Shown: piece by piece, positions 45,120 to 57,136 of the stretch | How the letters are laid out: every line of letters starts with the position of its first letter | How positions within the stretch are numbered: position 1 is the first letter of the stretch | Assembly (NCBI GenBank): GCA_009760855.2 | Contig: WPIO01000025.1 | Location: forward strand, 3,785,001-3,847,000 | DNA from: Cristatella mucedo | Lineage: Eukaryota > Bryozoa > Phylactolaemata > Cristatellidae | Length of the DNA stretch: 62,000 nt | Direction: 5' to 3' | The notes under the pieces: generated by a model | What the model saw: only the letters and a program-made list of their open reading frames with translations | Told to the model about the DNA's origin: nothing | Databases searched by the model: none | Position numbers and translations under genes: made by a program

Positions 45120-45300
45120 GCCCGGAGAACCTACAGATATGAACCTAACGTTGGTCCATGCATTTGCGACATCTTGCCGCGACTTCCGCCTAACTCGCTG
45201 CTTGCCGGTCTACCGGCTTGTGCACTCAGCGCTTACAGCTGGTTATAATTCTGCAGCCGGGCTTGTCTGTCGCGAGCCGTGTCCCGATCGCGTCAGACAA
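45120..45300 (+). mobile_element. L2-like LINE coding fragment
   Basis: Reads LTLVHAFATSCRDFRLTRCL and NSAAGLVCREPC, degenerate equivalents of the LVHAFVTSRLDFCNSLLTGL and QNSAARLVCRERR blocks at 41,345-41,640. Confidence 0.7.
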
Positions 45301-45727
45301 ATCGCTAGCGTCGATGGCTCAAGACGCTCAAGGCTAATTTTAAAAGAGCGCCGCAAACACAAAGCGCGAGTGGCACCGCAGGAGCGGCACCGCACGGCCC
45401 GCAATAGCGTAGTAATACCCGCCGTCGTTCAGAGTCTGGCTGAGAGAGCACCGCGCAAGAGCGACTTGTAAAGTCGTATTAGCAAGCAGTAGAGTGTCCC
45501 TGTTTGAATGTAGCATTAGAATTTAGCGGCGCTGCTACACTTGGGAAGTCGGAAGAGCCAAGGCCAAGGCCGACTCCGAGGCTGCAGAGGCTCCAGAGAT
45601 TTCCGGTCGCAGCGGTTGCGCTAGCAAGCCATTACTTGCAGCGCTTCTCACTTTCGCCTGCATCCCACGCATAACGATCGTACAAACCGGTGCGGCACCA
45701 AAGAGTGCGAGTTACGAATTGCGTCGG

Positions 45728-45734
45728 TATAAAG
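45728..45734 (+). promoter_or_regulatory. Possible TATA box of the FMN reductase gene
   Basis: TATAAAG lies 280 bp upstream of the start ATG, which would give a 5' UTR of about 250 bases. A short upstream ORF (ATG at 45,840) would fall in that leader. Distance and sequence fit, but the start site is not otherwise shown. Confidence 0.3.
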
Positions 45735-45879
45735 TATACCCGCAGCTCCAACGTTTAGCCGCTACTCGCTACTCGCGCTTGAATGCAAGCCAAAATGGCC
45801 CAGCGCGACCGCGAGTACTTTTAACTTCTAATTAAAAGCATGAAAGCTGTTGAGCGACTGAGAACTACTTTGCGCCGCC

Positions 45880-46650
45880 GCCGCACGATTGACCGAAGCA
45901 CAACTTGGCATCGCGAGCTCGCCGGCTATCGCTACGCGAACGCCCGGCGTCGTTAGTCCGCCATTCGGTTTCGCTGGGAGCGTTTGCAGGCACACGGCTG
46001 AGAAAGACATGGCTCACAAGCCGCGCGTGGCCGTATTCCTCAGCAGCGTACGCCCGGAGAGAATGTGCGCTCGCGTGGCCAAGTTCGTCGAGTTCAATCT
46101 GTTGAAAAGCGGCTACGACGTGGACGTCATTGGTACGGGCGCGCGCGCTCGCGAGTCAGCCCTTCGTTTAAGCCGGCCCTTCGATTCCGAGAAAATCCCG
46201 GCCGCGCGCGCGCGCGCGGAATTTTTGCGGAATCAAAGATGATGCCGACGAGACGGCTGCTGCGCACGAGTGACCGCAGCCGCTTCCGCACGCACGTGGG
46301 ATACGGCCTGGCCCCGCCGCGAGGTCAAGGCCGGGCGCGAGCTTCGCGGACTTCGCGCACGAGCGGACGAGTCGACACCGGGAAGCTCGCTCTGCCGCGG
46401 GAGCGGCTTCTCACTGCGCCTCAGTGGCGGCGGCAGATCACCGCTCATTCTTCGCGAAAAGCTTTGCCTCGAAAGCTTTGCCTGGACTCGAGCGCCGCCG
46501 CTAGATCTTGCGAGCGCCTAACGCGTCCTATCCCCTCGTGCGTGGCGACCTAATGAAGTTAACCGATTTCGAAGCGAGCGTCACACGTCGGACGTCAAGT
46601 CCCAGCACCTCGTGGCTGCGCAGCGTCGCTGCTACGTCGCTCGACGTAGC
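45880..46650. promoter_or_regulatory. CpG-rich block around exon 1 of the FMN reductase gene
   Basis: High-CpG sequence spanning the start codon, exon 1 and the beginning of intron 1, consistent with a CpG-island promoter. A CGCGCGCGCGCG run lies at about 46,204. Confidence 0.5.
46009..46132 (+). CDS. FMN reductase exon 1
   Basis: 41 codons plus one base, MAHKPRVAVFLSSVRPERMC onward to DVDVI, ending at a G|GTACGG donor. The ATG at 46,009 has A at -3 and G at +4. An in-frame upstream extension contains no ATG. Confidence 0.88.
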
Positions 46651-47696
46651 AGTCCGTCACCCGACATAGCGTAGAGTGGAGCTACGACATCCGGGTGTTT
46701 TCCTGGCGCTTCCTTCCGCCAGGCTCCGAGCAAAAGTGCCTGAGGCGAGGCCAGCCGCTCGCGTGAACTTCTCAGCTCATCGCTTACGTGAGCGGGAAAC
46801 TGCAGCTACTCGACGAATTGTGTTCAAGTACGGTAACAATGCCAGCGACTCTTCGCTGAGAAGACAAATGCTCTCCTTCACCAGCTGGAATTCGCCGGCG
46901 AAACTCCCTTAAGTCTCAGACGAAACACGAGCAGAGCGTGACTGCAGTGGCTCTATCCCTAGCACCTTTTAGAGTCGCTGCCTGTGGGTCAGGTCGCAGG
47001 CGGTGGCTCTGACACACGCCGCGGGGGGGGGGGGCCATCGCGTCCAGCCTTTGCGAGCGGCGGTTGGCGGTCGGAGAGAGCCACCGCCCCCTGAGCCGGC
47101 CGTGGCTCGCGCCGATCTCGCCTCGCTTCCGCTCGCTCAGATCCTCTCGCTCTCAAGCTGCCCTTGCTCGAGAAGGCGCTGCATCACTACCCGGACCCGA
47201 AGGACGCACCCAAGGTCTTGATTGACACGAATGCCAAGATCGTCGCAGCCGACGCCTACGTCATCGTGTCGGCCGAGTACAACCACTCCGTGCCTCCAGC
47301 GCTGAGCAACCTGCTGGCACACTTTCCCAGCGCGTCCTACGCCTACAAGCCGAGTGCCATTGTCTGTTACTCAATGGGTGAGCGAGCGGCACTCGTCGCG
47401 ACCGGATCTCGCTTGCACCGCCGCCAGCAACCAAGCTGACGCCGAAATCTGCACTTGCTGTAGGTCCGTTCGCCGGAGTCCGTGCGGCCATGCAGCTTCG
47501 CGCCATGCTGTCTGAGCTGGACACGCCCAGCGTGCCGACGCTCTGCCCGGTTCCGACAGTCCACTTGACACTCGACGCCGACGGAAAGACCAAGGACGAG
47601 ACGCTGCTGGGTATCATGCACCACATGATAGACCAACTCAAGTGGTACGCCGAAGCACTGAAGCACCAGCGCTCCAAGGGTGTGCCTAAGAAGTAG
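46009..47696 (+). CDS. NADPH-dependent FMN reductase family protein, three exons (197 aa)
   Basis: Joining 46,009-46,132, 47,141-47,377 and 47,464-47,696 gives an uninterrupted 197-residue frame plus stop. Both introns are phase 1 with GT/AG borders, and the first splits the Asp codon of a DP motif. The protein begins with a flavin phosphate-binding-like SSVRPERMCARVAKFV and has the family hallmark EYNHSVPPALSNLL (residues 87-100), where Tyr-Asn contacts the FMN ring. It ends at the expected 195-200 length. The family (FMN_red, flavodoxin fold) reduces quinones, azo dyes or FMN with NADPH in the cytosol. The exact substrate is unknown. It looks intact and functional, a host housekeeping-type gene. 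Its start lies in a CpG-rich block. Confidence 0.9.
47141..47377 (+). CDS. FMN reductase exon 2
   Basis: Starts after a GCTCGCTCAG acceptor. Its first two bases complete the Asp codon, giving DPLALKLPLLEKALHHY. It contains the AEYNHSVPPAL flavin-site motif and ends ...VCYSM plus one base at a GTGAGC donor. Confidence 0.9.
47464..47696 (+). CDS. FMN reductase exon 3
   Basis: Follows a TTGCTGTAG acceptor after an 86-bp intron. Completes the Gly codon, then PFAGVRAAMQLRAMLSEL (the family's conserved GGVRA-like helix), and ends at a TAG. The last residues KGVPKK are a basic tail. Confidence 0.9.
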
Positions 47697-47989
47697 CGGC
47701 GAGGCTGGCAGCTGCAGGGCACGAGGCGCTCGACGGCAGCCATCACGCTTGATTGTGGCGTGACGGCCGGCCGCTACGAACCGGGCTCTCGGAGTACCGT
47801 GCAGGATTTGTTCTAGTACTTTTTTTTTGCTCCAAATACGAGTAACTTATAAGTATCGTCTGCAAGTGCAGCGTCCGTTCGTGGCAGCACCGGCAAGAAA
47901 GCGATGGCAATGCGCTGCTGGCTCCAACGATGCAGGGCACGAATCGGTAGCTTCTGAGGAGTTGCTTAAGGTCGCAGCGATCTCCGGTA

Positions 47990-48062
47990 TCGAGAGAGAG
48001 CGAGAAGTAGAGTTGGGGAGAGAGAGAGAGAGAGCGAGAAGTAGAGTTGGGGAGAGAGAGCA
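47990..48062. repeat. GA-rich imperfect tandem repeat
   Basis: GAGCGAGAAGTAGAGTTGGG is present twice, separated by a GA run, in the presumed 3' UTR of the FMN reductase gene. Confidence 0.9.
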
Positions 48063-48297
48063 AGCAACAGACACTGCTGCTAGCTGCACCACCTAGGGAA
48101 AGGTGACGTCGTAAGTCGTCGTCGTAGTCGTCAGACATGAGCGTACGAGGAATCTTTTTGTTTTTCAACTCAGCTGATAATTTCCACAATTCTCTTAGCA
48201 GTTTTGAATTTTATTCAAAGAAGATCTCGGTCATTTTAGAGGAGAGCGAACCAGGCGTGAGTCACGTAATGGTACTTTCTAAAGTGTAAAGGGTTTG

Positions 48298-48303
48298 AAT
48301 AAA
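48298..48303 (+). terminator. AATAAA polyadenylation signal candidate
   Basis: First canonical AATAAA found downstream of the FMN reductase stop codon, giving a 3' UTR of about 600 bases. Confidence 0.4.
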
Positions 48304-48329
48304 CGTGACCAATGAGAATTACGTGCAAA

Positions 48330-48515
48330 CTTAGTATCATTTGGATACTGGAGAGTCACACACTCAAATTTAGCCGGGCCAGCACACGTCCTGTAGCCTC
48401 TGTATGGAATCTTGGCGTCCGGTTTCGAAATTACCTTTCGCTTAGTGGCCTCATCTGCGCCCTAATCAAGATTGTCTACTTTCAGTCACACAGCATTGCA
48501 AAAAGGTGAAGCTTA
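48330..48515 (+). mobile_element. L2-like LINE coding fragment
   Basis: Reads SVWNLGVRFRNYLSLSG and AIIKIVYFQSHSIAKR-like strings, the LGV.FD..LS...H...K.AYFQLHNIAKI block of the family, in one frame. Confidence 0.7.
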
Positions 48516-48544
48516 TCATGCAGCCTTATTTATGTAGCGGCGAA

Positions 48545-48660
48545 AGATACTTAACGGCTATCACTATCGCTCGCATTAGTCAATAAAGGATCGCCAACTG
48601 CAGGATTAAATATGCGACCTGTGTGGCGATAAGCAAGCATGTGTAGAGGTGTCCATACCT
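48545..48660 (-). mobile_element. Degenerate SINE family B
   Basis: AGTCAATAAAGGATCGCCAACTGCAGGATT resembles the body of the copy at 42,735 (AGCAATAAAGGATCACCCGC, then CTGCAGGACT). The head is eroded. Confidence 0.45.
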
Positions 48661-49620
48661 TCAAGAAGTATGAGGCCTAGCGACACTTTCTAGACGTAAG
48701 CAGCACTGTAGGGACGCGCGAGACACTAATAAACTGTAAATTGGACTTGCTTCGCCATGCATGTTACTAGCTAACAAAGGAAGTAGATGTTAAAAAGTAG
48801 GTAAGATATTTTAACGCATTTTATTTTGTGTACCCAATCGTGACGAAGTTGTGAGCACGGTGAAACCACCATGCATTTTTACTATTTTTAATATATTTCG
48901 GTTACTTTGAATTTAAGTATGTTGCTCCTTTTTCCAGTCTCTAAATCTATATTGCCAGCTAGATATTAAAGGGCAGAGTGGCTATGGGGTTCGAAGGCTG
49001 GAGAAAAAACACTTCCTTCCATAAGCCTAGATGCCATGAGCCACTTTAAACTGTTTTACAATCCTAGAAGTTACGTTGGAGTGCTTTCAATGACCATATA
49101 CCCCAAAAAGGTTCCTGTTTGCGTTACGTGTCCAGACACAGTGTGTACATAAAATGTCAAAAATGCACCACGTATGAAGCGGCCCAGACTATGACTTTGT
49201 TTACAAGATTCATCTTTCCAGGTTGAAAGATGAGATTCTTCTCTATACCCAGAAGCGTAGGAATGGTTAGGATTATTTTAATTTCGCCGGCCGCATTGTC
49301 GCTAGTCAGACCCTAAGCACACTTGCGAGACAAAGAACTATTGGATCTAATGTAGCTAGTGATCGATCAGTGGATACAATGACAATTGCAGTCTTTCCTG
49401 TAAGTATCTCCCTGGATTGGATCCGTGATGTATCACTGAACTTCTTCGCCAATTGTATACTCTTGCAGATCTCCGTTCAGCTAGTGGCAGAAGCTTTTCT
49501 CTATGTCTACAGAACAGTAGAACTGTCTAGTTCACAGCTCCCGAGCAGCGTCTCTTCTCTATGAGTCTGCCACATCTTTTCTAGCCGTCCTGCATTAATG
49601 TACATATGCTTTTTACTCGA
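48661..49620. other. No recognisable gene
   Basis: AT-rich unique sequence. The short frame at 49,370-49,564 has no domain or splice support. Confidence 0.4.
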
Positions 49621-49629
49621 CTTTCCTCC

Positions 49630-49850
49630 TGACTTGAGCGTGCTGACACTTTGCAAGCTGCCACTAGCCACGCATGCATGCTGACCCTGTGCACGTCACC
49701 CCAAACCATGTTTTTCGTGCTATTTATCAAGCATGATATTACTCACCTTTCAGTCGCGTTTCTTTTTTCAGCAAATGTAAGGCGCCTAGAAAGAGATTGA
49801 GTTCTCTGGGGGCGCTTTATCAAATGTATTATTATTATGATATCATTATT
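49630..49850 (+). mobile_element. L2-like LINE 3' UTR and tail
   Basis: GTGCTGACACTTTGCAAGCT, CATGCTGACCCTGTGCACGT, then CAGCAAATGTAAGGCGCCTA and GCGCTTTATCAAATGTATTA with an ATT tail. Confidence 0.9.
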
Positions 49851-51024
49851 ATGACTCAGCAATGCTTCTCAATTTGCGAAATGATGAATCCTGCTGTCTA
49901 CCTCATGCACGCCGACAGCTACCTTTGCTTTGAGTGCACCATTGAAGCTTGATCTCTAGGGCAATAACCGTCTAGTCTTGGCAGCTTGGTCTTTTAAAGA
50001 CGGAGAAGCCAGCATACTGTTAGTGTCAGATACTGGTGTCTATAGATCCTCGGTGTTCTTTTGTAACGCCCATTGTTCACTGGCTGTTGACAATGGTTTC
50101 TCAGTTCCAGCCGGCTATTATTGTTTCTTACAAGAGAGCTACGCCCTCGCCTATAGCAGCTACTAAGAAAAAGTCTTCCTTTATGCTTCGTTGCCTCAAA
50201 TAAAGGCTTGAGAAGAGCAATTGCTTATTGCCACTGTTTGGAGTGGCATAACAGAGATTTCTTATAAAAAAAATCTAGTGTAATAATCTATTAGTCTTTG
50301 TAGATTTATGAACTTAAATGAAATTACAGGTTGCTTTGCCACGGTTTCCATTTTCTTGACCGGAGATACTAAGCACCCGAGGCCCTAGAAATAAAATGCA
50401 TTAATATTGAATGAAATAGAAAAATGCCTCTGCTTATTTTCACTTACTAGCACACCATGTATCGTCAGTTTTTCAGAACTAATGAATAGCAGGGCCAAAT
50501 TATATTAATTGCATAGGGCTTTAATATCTTAGTATCTTGAATGAGCTAGTAGACTAATGGAATTATGCTATCCAGTACATCGGGGTGAGTAGCGCATCGC
50601 TATCTCCAGTTTAACCTGCGGTTTAAGATAAGAATTTTGATTGGATCGAACGCCAAAAGCCCAATTATTCAAAAAATAACTGTAGGAAACTCCTTTTATT
50701 ACAGACCCTTGCCTTTATGAGAGAGGCTTAGGCTAGTTTATGGATTGGTAAGGAAGTAGATGCTTCGATACGCGCCATAACCATTGGTGGACAAGATTTC
50801 CACAAGCTTGCACATTACAATATAGACGGGTAGGGCTATCATTACCTCCTGTGCTTTATATGTAGGCTTGATGTGCATAAACGTCGTTTGCACAAGAAGA
50901 TAAGGCTTTCTTTAAAAGCCAATAAGTAGAAAAAGGTAGAAAATAAGGCTATCCTTTACTTGAAAGATAGCCGCAAAAAGTACACTGAGAAACTACTAGC
51001 TGAGCATGGCTTCAAGAATAAATA
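49851..51024. other. No recognisable gene
   Basis: AT-rich unique sequence. 50,850-51,010 has a Lys-rich, stop-interrupted stretch on the plus strand, possibly an old coding relic. No family is recognisable. Confidence 0.35.
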
Positions 51025-51200
51025 TAACTATGATTCATTAGTATAGCACTCTAAGAGAACTTATTCTATTCAGGCGCTTTATATATGCCACGGGGCCCCG
51101 AGCCTACGACCCCGGTTTTCGGTTATCAAATACATTCAACTTGACCTTGATCGGGGGGGGGGGGAGCATCTTAACCACTGGGCCAGACCAGCGCATCAAG
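51025..51200 (-). mobile_element. SINE family A
   Basis: ATTCATTAGTATAGCACTCT, GGCGCTTTATATATGCCACG, CCGAGCCTACGACCCCGG, then CTTGACCTTGATC, a G run and GGGCCAGACCAGC. Confidence 0.85.
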
Positions 51201-52264
51201 ATGGCAGTAGTCCATAAGCTTTCTACTTATAAACGTTCCGTAACTACGTTAAATAGCTTTGACACTCAGAGCCTTTCTGAGTGACTCTCTCTGCTGCCGC
51301 ACGTCAACTTTGAAAGGCCGTGAAATGTTTGCTCAAAGAAACTGAGTGGTATTTTTTTCAAAGAAACTCAATTTCTCATTTCACCCGAACCCTCGGCTCA
51401 CTACCTATTAGCTTGCAACTGAAGTTGTTCGTTTTCCCTCCTATGGCGGAGCTATGACGATCAATGGTTCCTCACCTGCACACCCTAAACAGTAAATCCT
51501 TGTTTTGTTGTGTGCTGGAGTCAAACAAAATGGAAAATCTTCGACTCTCAATTTAAAAAATTTTCAATCGGTTAAAAATCGGAAAAAAGTTAATTAAAAG
51601 TAATAATTCCGATTTTATTATTATTTTATTATTTTTAGCAATTTTTTGATCGGTCATCATTCGATGGAAAATGATAAAAAGCCAACATGCCTGAGGTAAT
51701 GGCTGATATTAGTTTTTTTCTTTTCAAGTTTTCATCGAAACTTTGCACATAAACGAATTCAACAACGAGCTCGTCCGGAAAAATTCCTCGGGCTTTCAAG
51801 GGCTGCTTGTTCTGCTGAAACCGATCTTCTTCGCGTGACCCACTGACCTGCGCTGTTGCAACGATGCCCAATTTGGTGGGGCTGAATCCACGAATGGTCC
51901 GTCTGAAGGGAAGGAGCTCGGCTACTTCTATCGATATTACTTACTACATTTAATGCTTTTTTTTTGTTAACCAAATACCGTTAGCCTCACCTTTACGAGG
52001 CCCGATAGCCCGATGTACGCGTGTTTTTCTTCCCGGTCTACAGAGGTGAGCTACCAGCCCCTCCCCTCCCCCAGAGACCACGTTTGGTAACTTGTCGCGG
52101 GCAGAGCACCTTCGGTGGGCAGACGCAGGGTTGTTATCCGTAGAAAATCGACTGATTTTTCTCATTTAGTGCTCAATTTTAGTGCCCCGCTGCTCGGAGA
52201 GCAGCTGCAGAGCATCACTGCAACAAAACAGCAAAAGGTGGAGCAGACATCTCTGCACTGTTGC
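51201..52264. other. No recognisable gene
   Basis: AT-rich unique sequence with homopolymer A/T runs around 51,550-51,650. Frames on the minus strand are short and unsupported. Confidence 0.4.
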
Positions 52265-52345
52265 ACTAGCAAGAAGATTGGAACCCACGACCTCTGGACC
52301 GAGGTCGTCGGAAGTAGCCGCCTTACCTAGTGTGCCGTCACCATT
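52265..52345 (-). mobile_element. SINE family B-like head
   Basis: On the minus strand: CACTAGGTAAGGCGGCTACT, then GACCTCGGTCCAGAGGTCGT, then GGGTTCCAATC. This matches the head of the copy at 38,995. Confidence 0.55.
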
Positions 52346-52512
52346 GACTTCGACTTATCAGCTCTTACCTTGTCCAACGCTGAGCCTCCAGCATCTAGGC
52401 TCAAGGAGTGAAGCTTGTTGGATGAAAGTGTGAAATTAACAGGTCAGAGACACCGTCGCCAACATTTCTTTTTATAGACGGCGTGACGGGCTGCTCTCCA
52501 GGTCGTTCTACG

Positions 52513-52570
52513 CTATGTTGGAACGTTGGAACTGCGCCATGTTGGAACGTTGGAACTGCGCCATGTTAGA
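52513..52570. repeat. 24-bp direct repeat
   Basis: GTTGGAACGTTGGAACTGCG followed by CCAT is present twice in tandem with a partial flanking copy. Confidence 0.88.
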
Positions 52571-53474
52571 ACCAACGGATGCAATGTGTCAGACGGGCTG
52601 CGCTCCAGCACCAATGTTCGGCCTCTAGTTCGGGCCCGTAGGCATCACGTGCCACCCGAGTGAACGAAAGTCTGCATGCGGACAGTTTATGCAGATGCCT
52701 TAAAGGATGTGCTGCCTCGTAGCTGAGGAAAGTACCAGTCTCTTCCCCACGCGACTCACTTTATACGACTTCCAGAGAACTACATTAGAATCGAAACGCT
52801 GCTAAGTGCCTTACAAAACGATGCCTATCGCTGCGAGGTCATTGGAAAGCTCAAATTATTGGCATCATTCCTGACGGCACTCTAAGCCCTGATTTCACGA
52901 CTTATTTATGCCTGTGGGACAGCTTAGTCGCTAATGCATGCTATTACAAAAGAGACCGGCCACAGCGGACCGAGTTTCCTTACGTACGAGCAATATCAAG
53001 TGAGAGCCGCTGGCAGTCCTTCGGAAGGTGCTGATGCCACACGCGCACGCCAAGTTGGACCTCGTCGAGCAATTTTCGAGCAATTATTACATCTGTAGAA
53101 ATATGAGGTAGCAGCCGTCGTGCGCTTTTAATTAAGATTAACCCGTGCACAGTTTTCCGCGTAGGTCACGGGCCAGAGCTAGTATCGAGCTCGGACCGGA
53201 CGTAGGTAGTATCCCAGAGTTGTCAAGCGAATTCGCCTGAAGACGAATAGCGCCAATGAAGCTGCCTCGGATCAACTTTGTTGCAGCGGTTTGCTGGTTT
53301 ATAGGCACTCGCAAGCCTGAAAACTTTGCGCAGTTGGTTTAGGCTGTCACAAAGAACAATGCCAACATGGGGTGAAGAATGTTCTTTAAAGCTCATATCC
53401 TCGGAGCACGTTCTTAAAAATTCAAGGTGAACATCGGAGCTTACTTGGAGGAGTAAGACGAGCGCTTTCATCGG
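52571..53474. other. No recognisable gene
   Basis: Unique sequence. The minus-strand frame at 53,223-53,471 has no recognised domain. Confidence 0.35.
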
Positions 53475-53655
53475 AATGGTTTGGCCCAGTGGTTAAGGTG
53501 CTCTGCCCGTGGTTAAGGTGCTCTGCCCGAGCTAAGGTCAAGGTGACTGTATTTGATGACCGAAGTCGTGGGCTCGAGCTCCGTGGCATATGCCAGTTCG
53601 TGAATGTAGATCAAGTTCTCTTGAGGCACTATTCACATGAATTTTATTTATTTAT
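53475..53655 (+). mobile_element. SINE family A with internal duplication
   Basis: GGTTTGGCCCAGTGGTTAAGG is followed by an extra copy of GTGGTTAAGGTGCTCTGCCC. The usual AAGGTCAAGGTGACTGTATT, GTGGGCTCGAGCTCCGTGGC and tail with ATTTATTTAT come next. Confidence 0.88.
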
Positions 53656-54664
53656 ATTCATATACTGAACTTTAAACGCATGCATAAATACATTAAAACA
53701 AAAATAGTATTGGGTACTATTTTTGAGGGCTTCTTCGGGAAGCAGTTTGCAGCACGGTGCTAATCAAGATCAGCGACTCAATTCTGAGCCCATGTGTAAT
53801 CACTTCTTTATATTTGTTTAGCGTGTATACATGTTATTTTGGCTTTATATTTTGTTTTTTTCGAATAAATTTAAACCAAAAGAAGCAACTTTGCAAGTTC
53901 TTATATCGGAAATTGGTCACTTTCAAGTTAATCTCTGACCTGGTTTCACAAAGCAATGACATCAGCTATACTTCGTAGCCATAAGCAGTTCAGAAATAAG
54001 ACTTGCTACCCACGGTCAAGCTTGCGATACGGTGTTATATTTATTACATATTAGTAATTAGAGGCTGTCGATACCCTTTCCAGCGGTGCAGATTTAATCT
54101 GTTTTCTCCAGAACGGGCAACTAAAAAGGAAAATCCCTGAAATGTTGCCTCCTTCCAAGGTTAAGTTTAGTCGGCAGCACGCAAAAACTGGCTTTGTTCT
54201 AAGCTGTTCAGTCTGCGGGTAGCTTTGTACCCACTCGGCTCCCGGATTAATTAGGAAAACCCTTCTCGTACATCCGGATGCGAATAGCGCAGACGCAAGG
54301 GCACAGACGCAATGCGCGCCCTCACACGTATGCATACTCCATGCACCGTGCATTTAAATCCCACAAAGCCATGAACATCTAGCAAATAGCACCAGCACCG
54401 GTCGTTTGTCCACTGCAATTAATCTGCTGAAAAAAGTCATGAGGTCTATCTCGAGTAAACAAATAAAACGTGAGAAGCACTGAGGAAATAAAAATAAATA
54501 TTTTTTTTAAATCAGAACGCTCACTTGACCACCCAGATCGTTGGTTCATTGCAGCAGGCAAACCTGTCGGGTCCAACGAACGCCATGGAATCAGGCGACC
54601 CAAAGTTTTTGCCATAGATAGCAGTCGACGACTGCAGGAAATGAACGTACAGCAACAATAGAAA
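53656..54664. other. No recognisable gene
   Basis: AT-rich unique sequence with short unsupported frames on both strands. Confidence 0.4.
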
Positions 54665-54667
54665 ATG

Positions 54668-54732
54668 AGGGAGGCTGAGCGAGAGAGGAGAGAGAGGAGA
54701 GAGAGGAGAGAGAGGAGAGAGAGGAGAGAGAG

Positions 54733-54779
<47 letters not shown>

Positions 54780-54915
54780 GAGAGAGAGAGGAGAGAGAGG
54801 AGAGAGAGGAGAGAGAGGAGAGAGAGAGAGAGAGAGAGACAGGAGAGACAGGAGAGAGAGAGAGAGAGAGAGAGAAGAGAGAGAGAAGAGAGAGAGGAGA
54901 GAGAGAGGAGAGAAA
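54668..54915. repeat. GAGAGAGGA/GA compound microsatellite
   Basis: About 245 bp of GA with regularly spaced GGA. Open frames here are artefacts. Confidence 0.97.
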
Positions 54916-55004
54916 GCTTCGCGAACTAAATTCTGCAGACTAGGACCGGCTGCTTAAAAAAACCGTCTGCGATTGTCTCTTAGAGTGAAGCTTAAATATA
55001 GAAT

Positions 55005-55148
55005 AAAATATAATTCATGTATATAGCGCCCAAGAGAACTTAATCTCTATTCAGGCGCTTCACATATGCCTCGGGGCTCGAGCCCACGACCTCAGTCAGA
55101 CCTCGGTCGGGGCAAGCACCTTAGCTGCTAGACCAAACCAGCTCAAGC
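55005..55148 (-). mobile_element. SINE family A
   Basis: ATAATTCATGTATATAGCGC, AGGCGCTTCACATATGCCTC, GCTCGAGCCCACGACCTCAG and a head ending AGACCAAACCAGCTC. Confidence 0.9.
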
Positions 55149-55159
55149 TTGCAGCAACC

Positions 55160-55220
55160 AGAGCAGGAGCTGAGAGCAGGAGCTGAGAGCAGGAGCTGAG
55201 AGCAGGAGCTGAGAGCTTAA
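55160..55220. repeat. 14-bp tandem repeat
   Basis: GAGCAGGAGCTGA repeated about four times. Confidence 0.93.
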
Positions 55221-57130
55221 GCGGCTGTTTAGCTAGTCAAATAGGCATGGAGCCAAGTTTTCGTCATTCGCCTAGTCATTCGCGGTGCGATTCTTTTGTT
55301 CGGCCTGCAGCTGTGTATCCAAAGAAAATTGTATTACAAATGAGACACTGATCTCGCGACTGACTTGAGTCAACCAACTGTAGGATTTATCGCCAAAGCC
55401 AGTCGTTTAGCTTCTCCGACGACGGTCGACCGCTTGAAACTCTGTAAAAGCTGCGCCTCACGCTTTTATCAGCCCGGCATTATATTTTGCTACCGACCGA
55501 TATCAAGACGTCACTCGACTTAATGACCATTGAAAAGAAGCTGAGAAGCCTCCCTGTACTTGTTCCTCGCAGCCTTTGGCTCGTTCTTGGGAATTCCCTT
55601 TGGTGCGATTGCCTGCGAGTGCCAGAGATGTGCGTGCTTTCGCAAAGAATTAACTAATTTGCTTTCCGCCATGTTTAAAGCACCTTGAAGAGAGACAGAG
55701 AGGAGAGGGATCTTTCTCTTTGGGTTTTTGTCGTGCAATTCTGCTATTAATAGTGCCAGTGTTAGTGGACCGTGTTGAGGAGTGGTTCGGGCAGCATCGC
55801 TCAGCGAGAGCTGCCAGCGGGTAGCGATCTGCTTCGAGATAGCTAGCCAAGGAACTAATGCGACCCTAGCTATCACTCCCGAGCAGTTACTTGTAAGCCT
55901 GAGAATGTAAGAGTTTACCTTCATCATTTCGAGACCAACCTTCTTAATAAATACTTAGCAATCGCGAGCTCTTCGAAGACGACACCTAGATTTGAGTAGT
56001 TATATGATGATTCGTAGCACTGCAACGCCGATAAAAAATATATAGGTCTCCGAGTTCAGCTCCATTTTGTGTTCCGAGATTCTGTCCAGGCTTGGCTACG
56101 ATATTTTCGTTTAAACAGAATTCATCTATCAAATCATCATATCATCAAATCAATCATCAAATCATCTATCAAACTCCACCGTGACTACGTGGTTAGCTTG
56201 AAATTTCGGTTAGCTTGAAATTTTCATGGTTAGCTTGAAATTTCTTGAAAATGATTGATTTTTTAATTACGAGAAGTTCTTCGCCGTCTTCTTCCTTTGC
56301 TTCGTTCGGGAATCTAAAAGGAAGGAAATGGAGCAGAATATATGAAGCTTTCACCCACCCTGAACATTTGCGCCAATCGCGTCCATGGCGTCAGCTCTCT
56401 CGTATCCAACGGAACTGCTGCAGCAGCAGCAGCACTGCAGCCTCCTCAGTGCTTAGCAATGCACCTCGGGACGACGAATTACCAGTCGTTTTTTGTTCGT
56501 TTCCTCTGCTTAATTTGGGCAACTGATCTTTTCCTTTGCTTTAGTCGTCTTGGAAATGAATTTGACAAAATCTTTCCGCAGCTATCTATCTGCTTCTGCC
56601 GTACAGTGGGTTCTGAAATTCATTTCCGGCCGAAATCCCTTTCGGCTGCCCGTTTCCTACGGGCCGAGCTGCGCGCGCTCAGCTGCGCTCTGCCTCGTAT
56701 CGCCGCCAGGCTGCTCGCGCGATTAAGGCGCGACAGACTGGAAGCTGAGAGCGAGTTGTGTTTGCCTGCGAGCTGAGAGCGAGTTGTGTTTGAGTCCGCC
56801 ACGGGAACGTCTTCATTGTAGTGACCGCTTACTCGTCTTGGCTCCGTGAAATAGCATGCGGCGATTCGCGGGTACTGTACACGCCGCCGATTCCGATCTG
56901 AAATCTGAGCGATGCCAGTGGCCCAAACATGGCAGGGTCAGTAGATATAAAATGAATGGCATGTAGCTTAGGGCTCATTTGAATGACGTCATCAATTAAA
57001 TAAACCGCACTCCGATAAACAATCTCGCTATCGCTCGATCGTTTCTCGTCGTCCGATTTCTTTAATGGCTGCCGTCATTCTCGAGACCCTATCCTCCATA
57101 CCCTTCATTTGATATCTACTTAGAGTTTTG
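55221..57130. other. No recognisable gene
   Basis: Unique sequence becoming AT-rich. Small features include ATCATCAAATC repeats (56,140-56,165) and three copies of GGTTAGCTTGAAATTT (56,190-56,240). The minus-strand frame at 55,520-55,927 (135 codons) has ordinary composition but no recognisable domain. Confidence 0.35.
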
Positions 57131-57136
57131 TCTAGT

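Noticed and set aside
54665-54943. 92-codon Arg-Glu ORF
   Set aside because: Translation of the GA microsatellite.
55520-55927. 135-codon minus-strand ORF
   Set aside because: Ordinary composition but no recognisable domain, no splice context and no conserved pattern; could be chance in this AT-balanced stretch.
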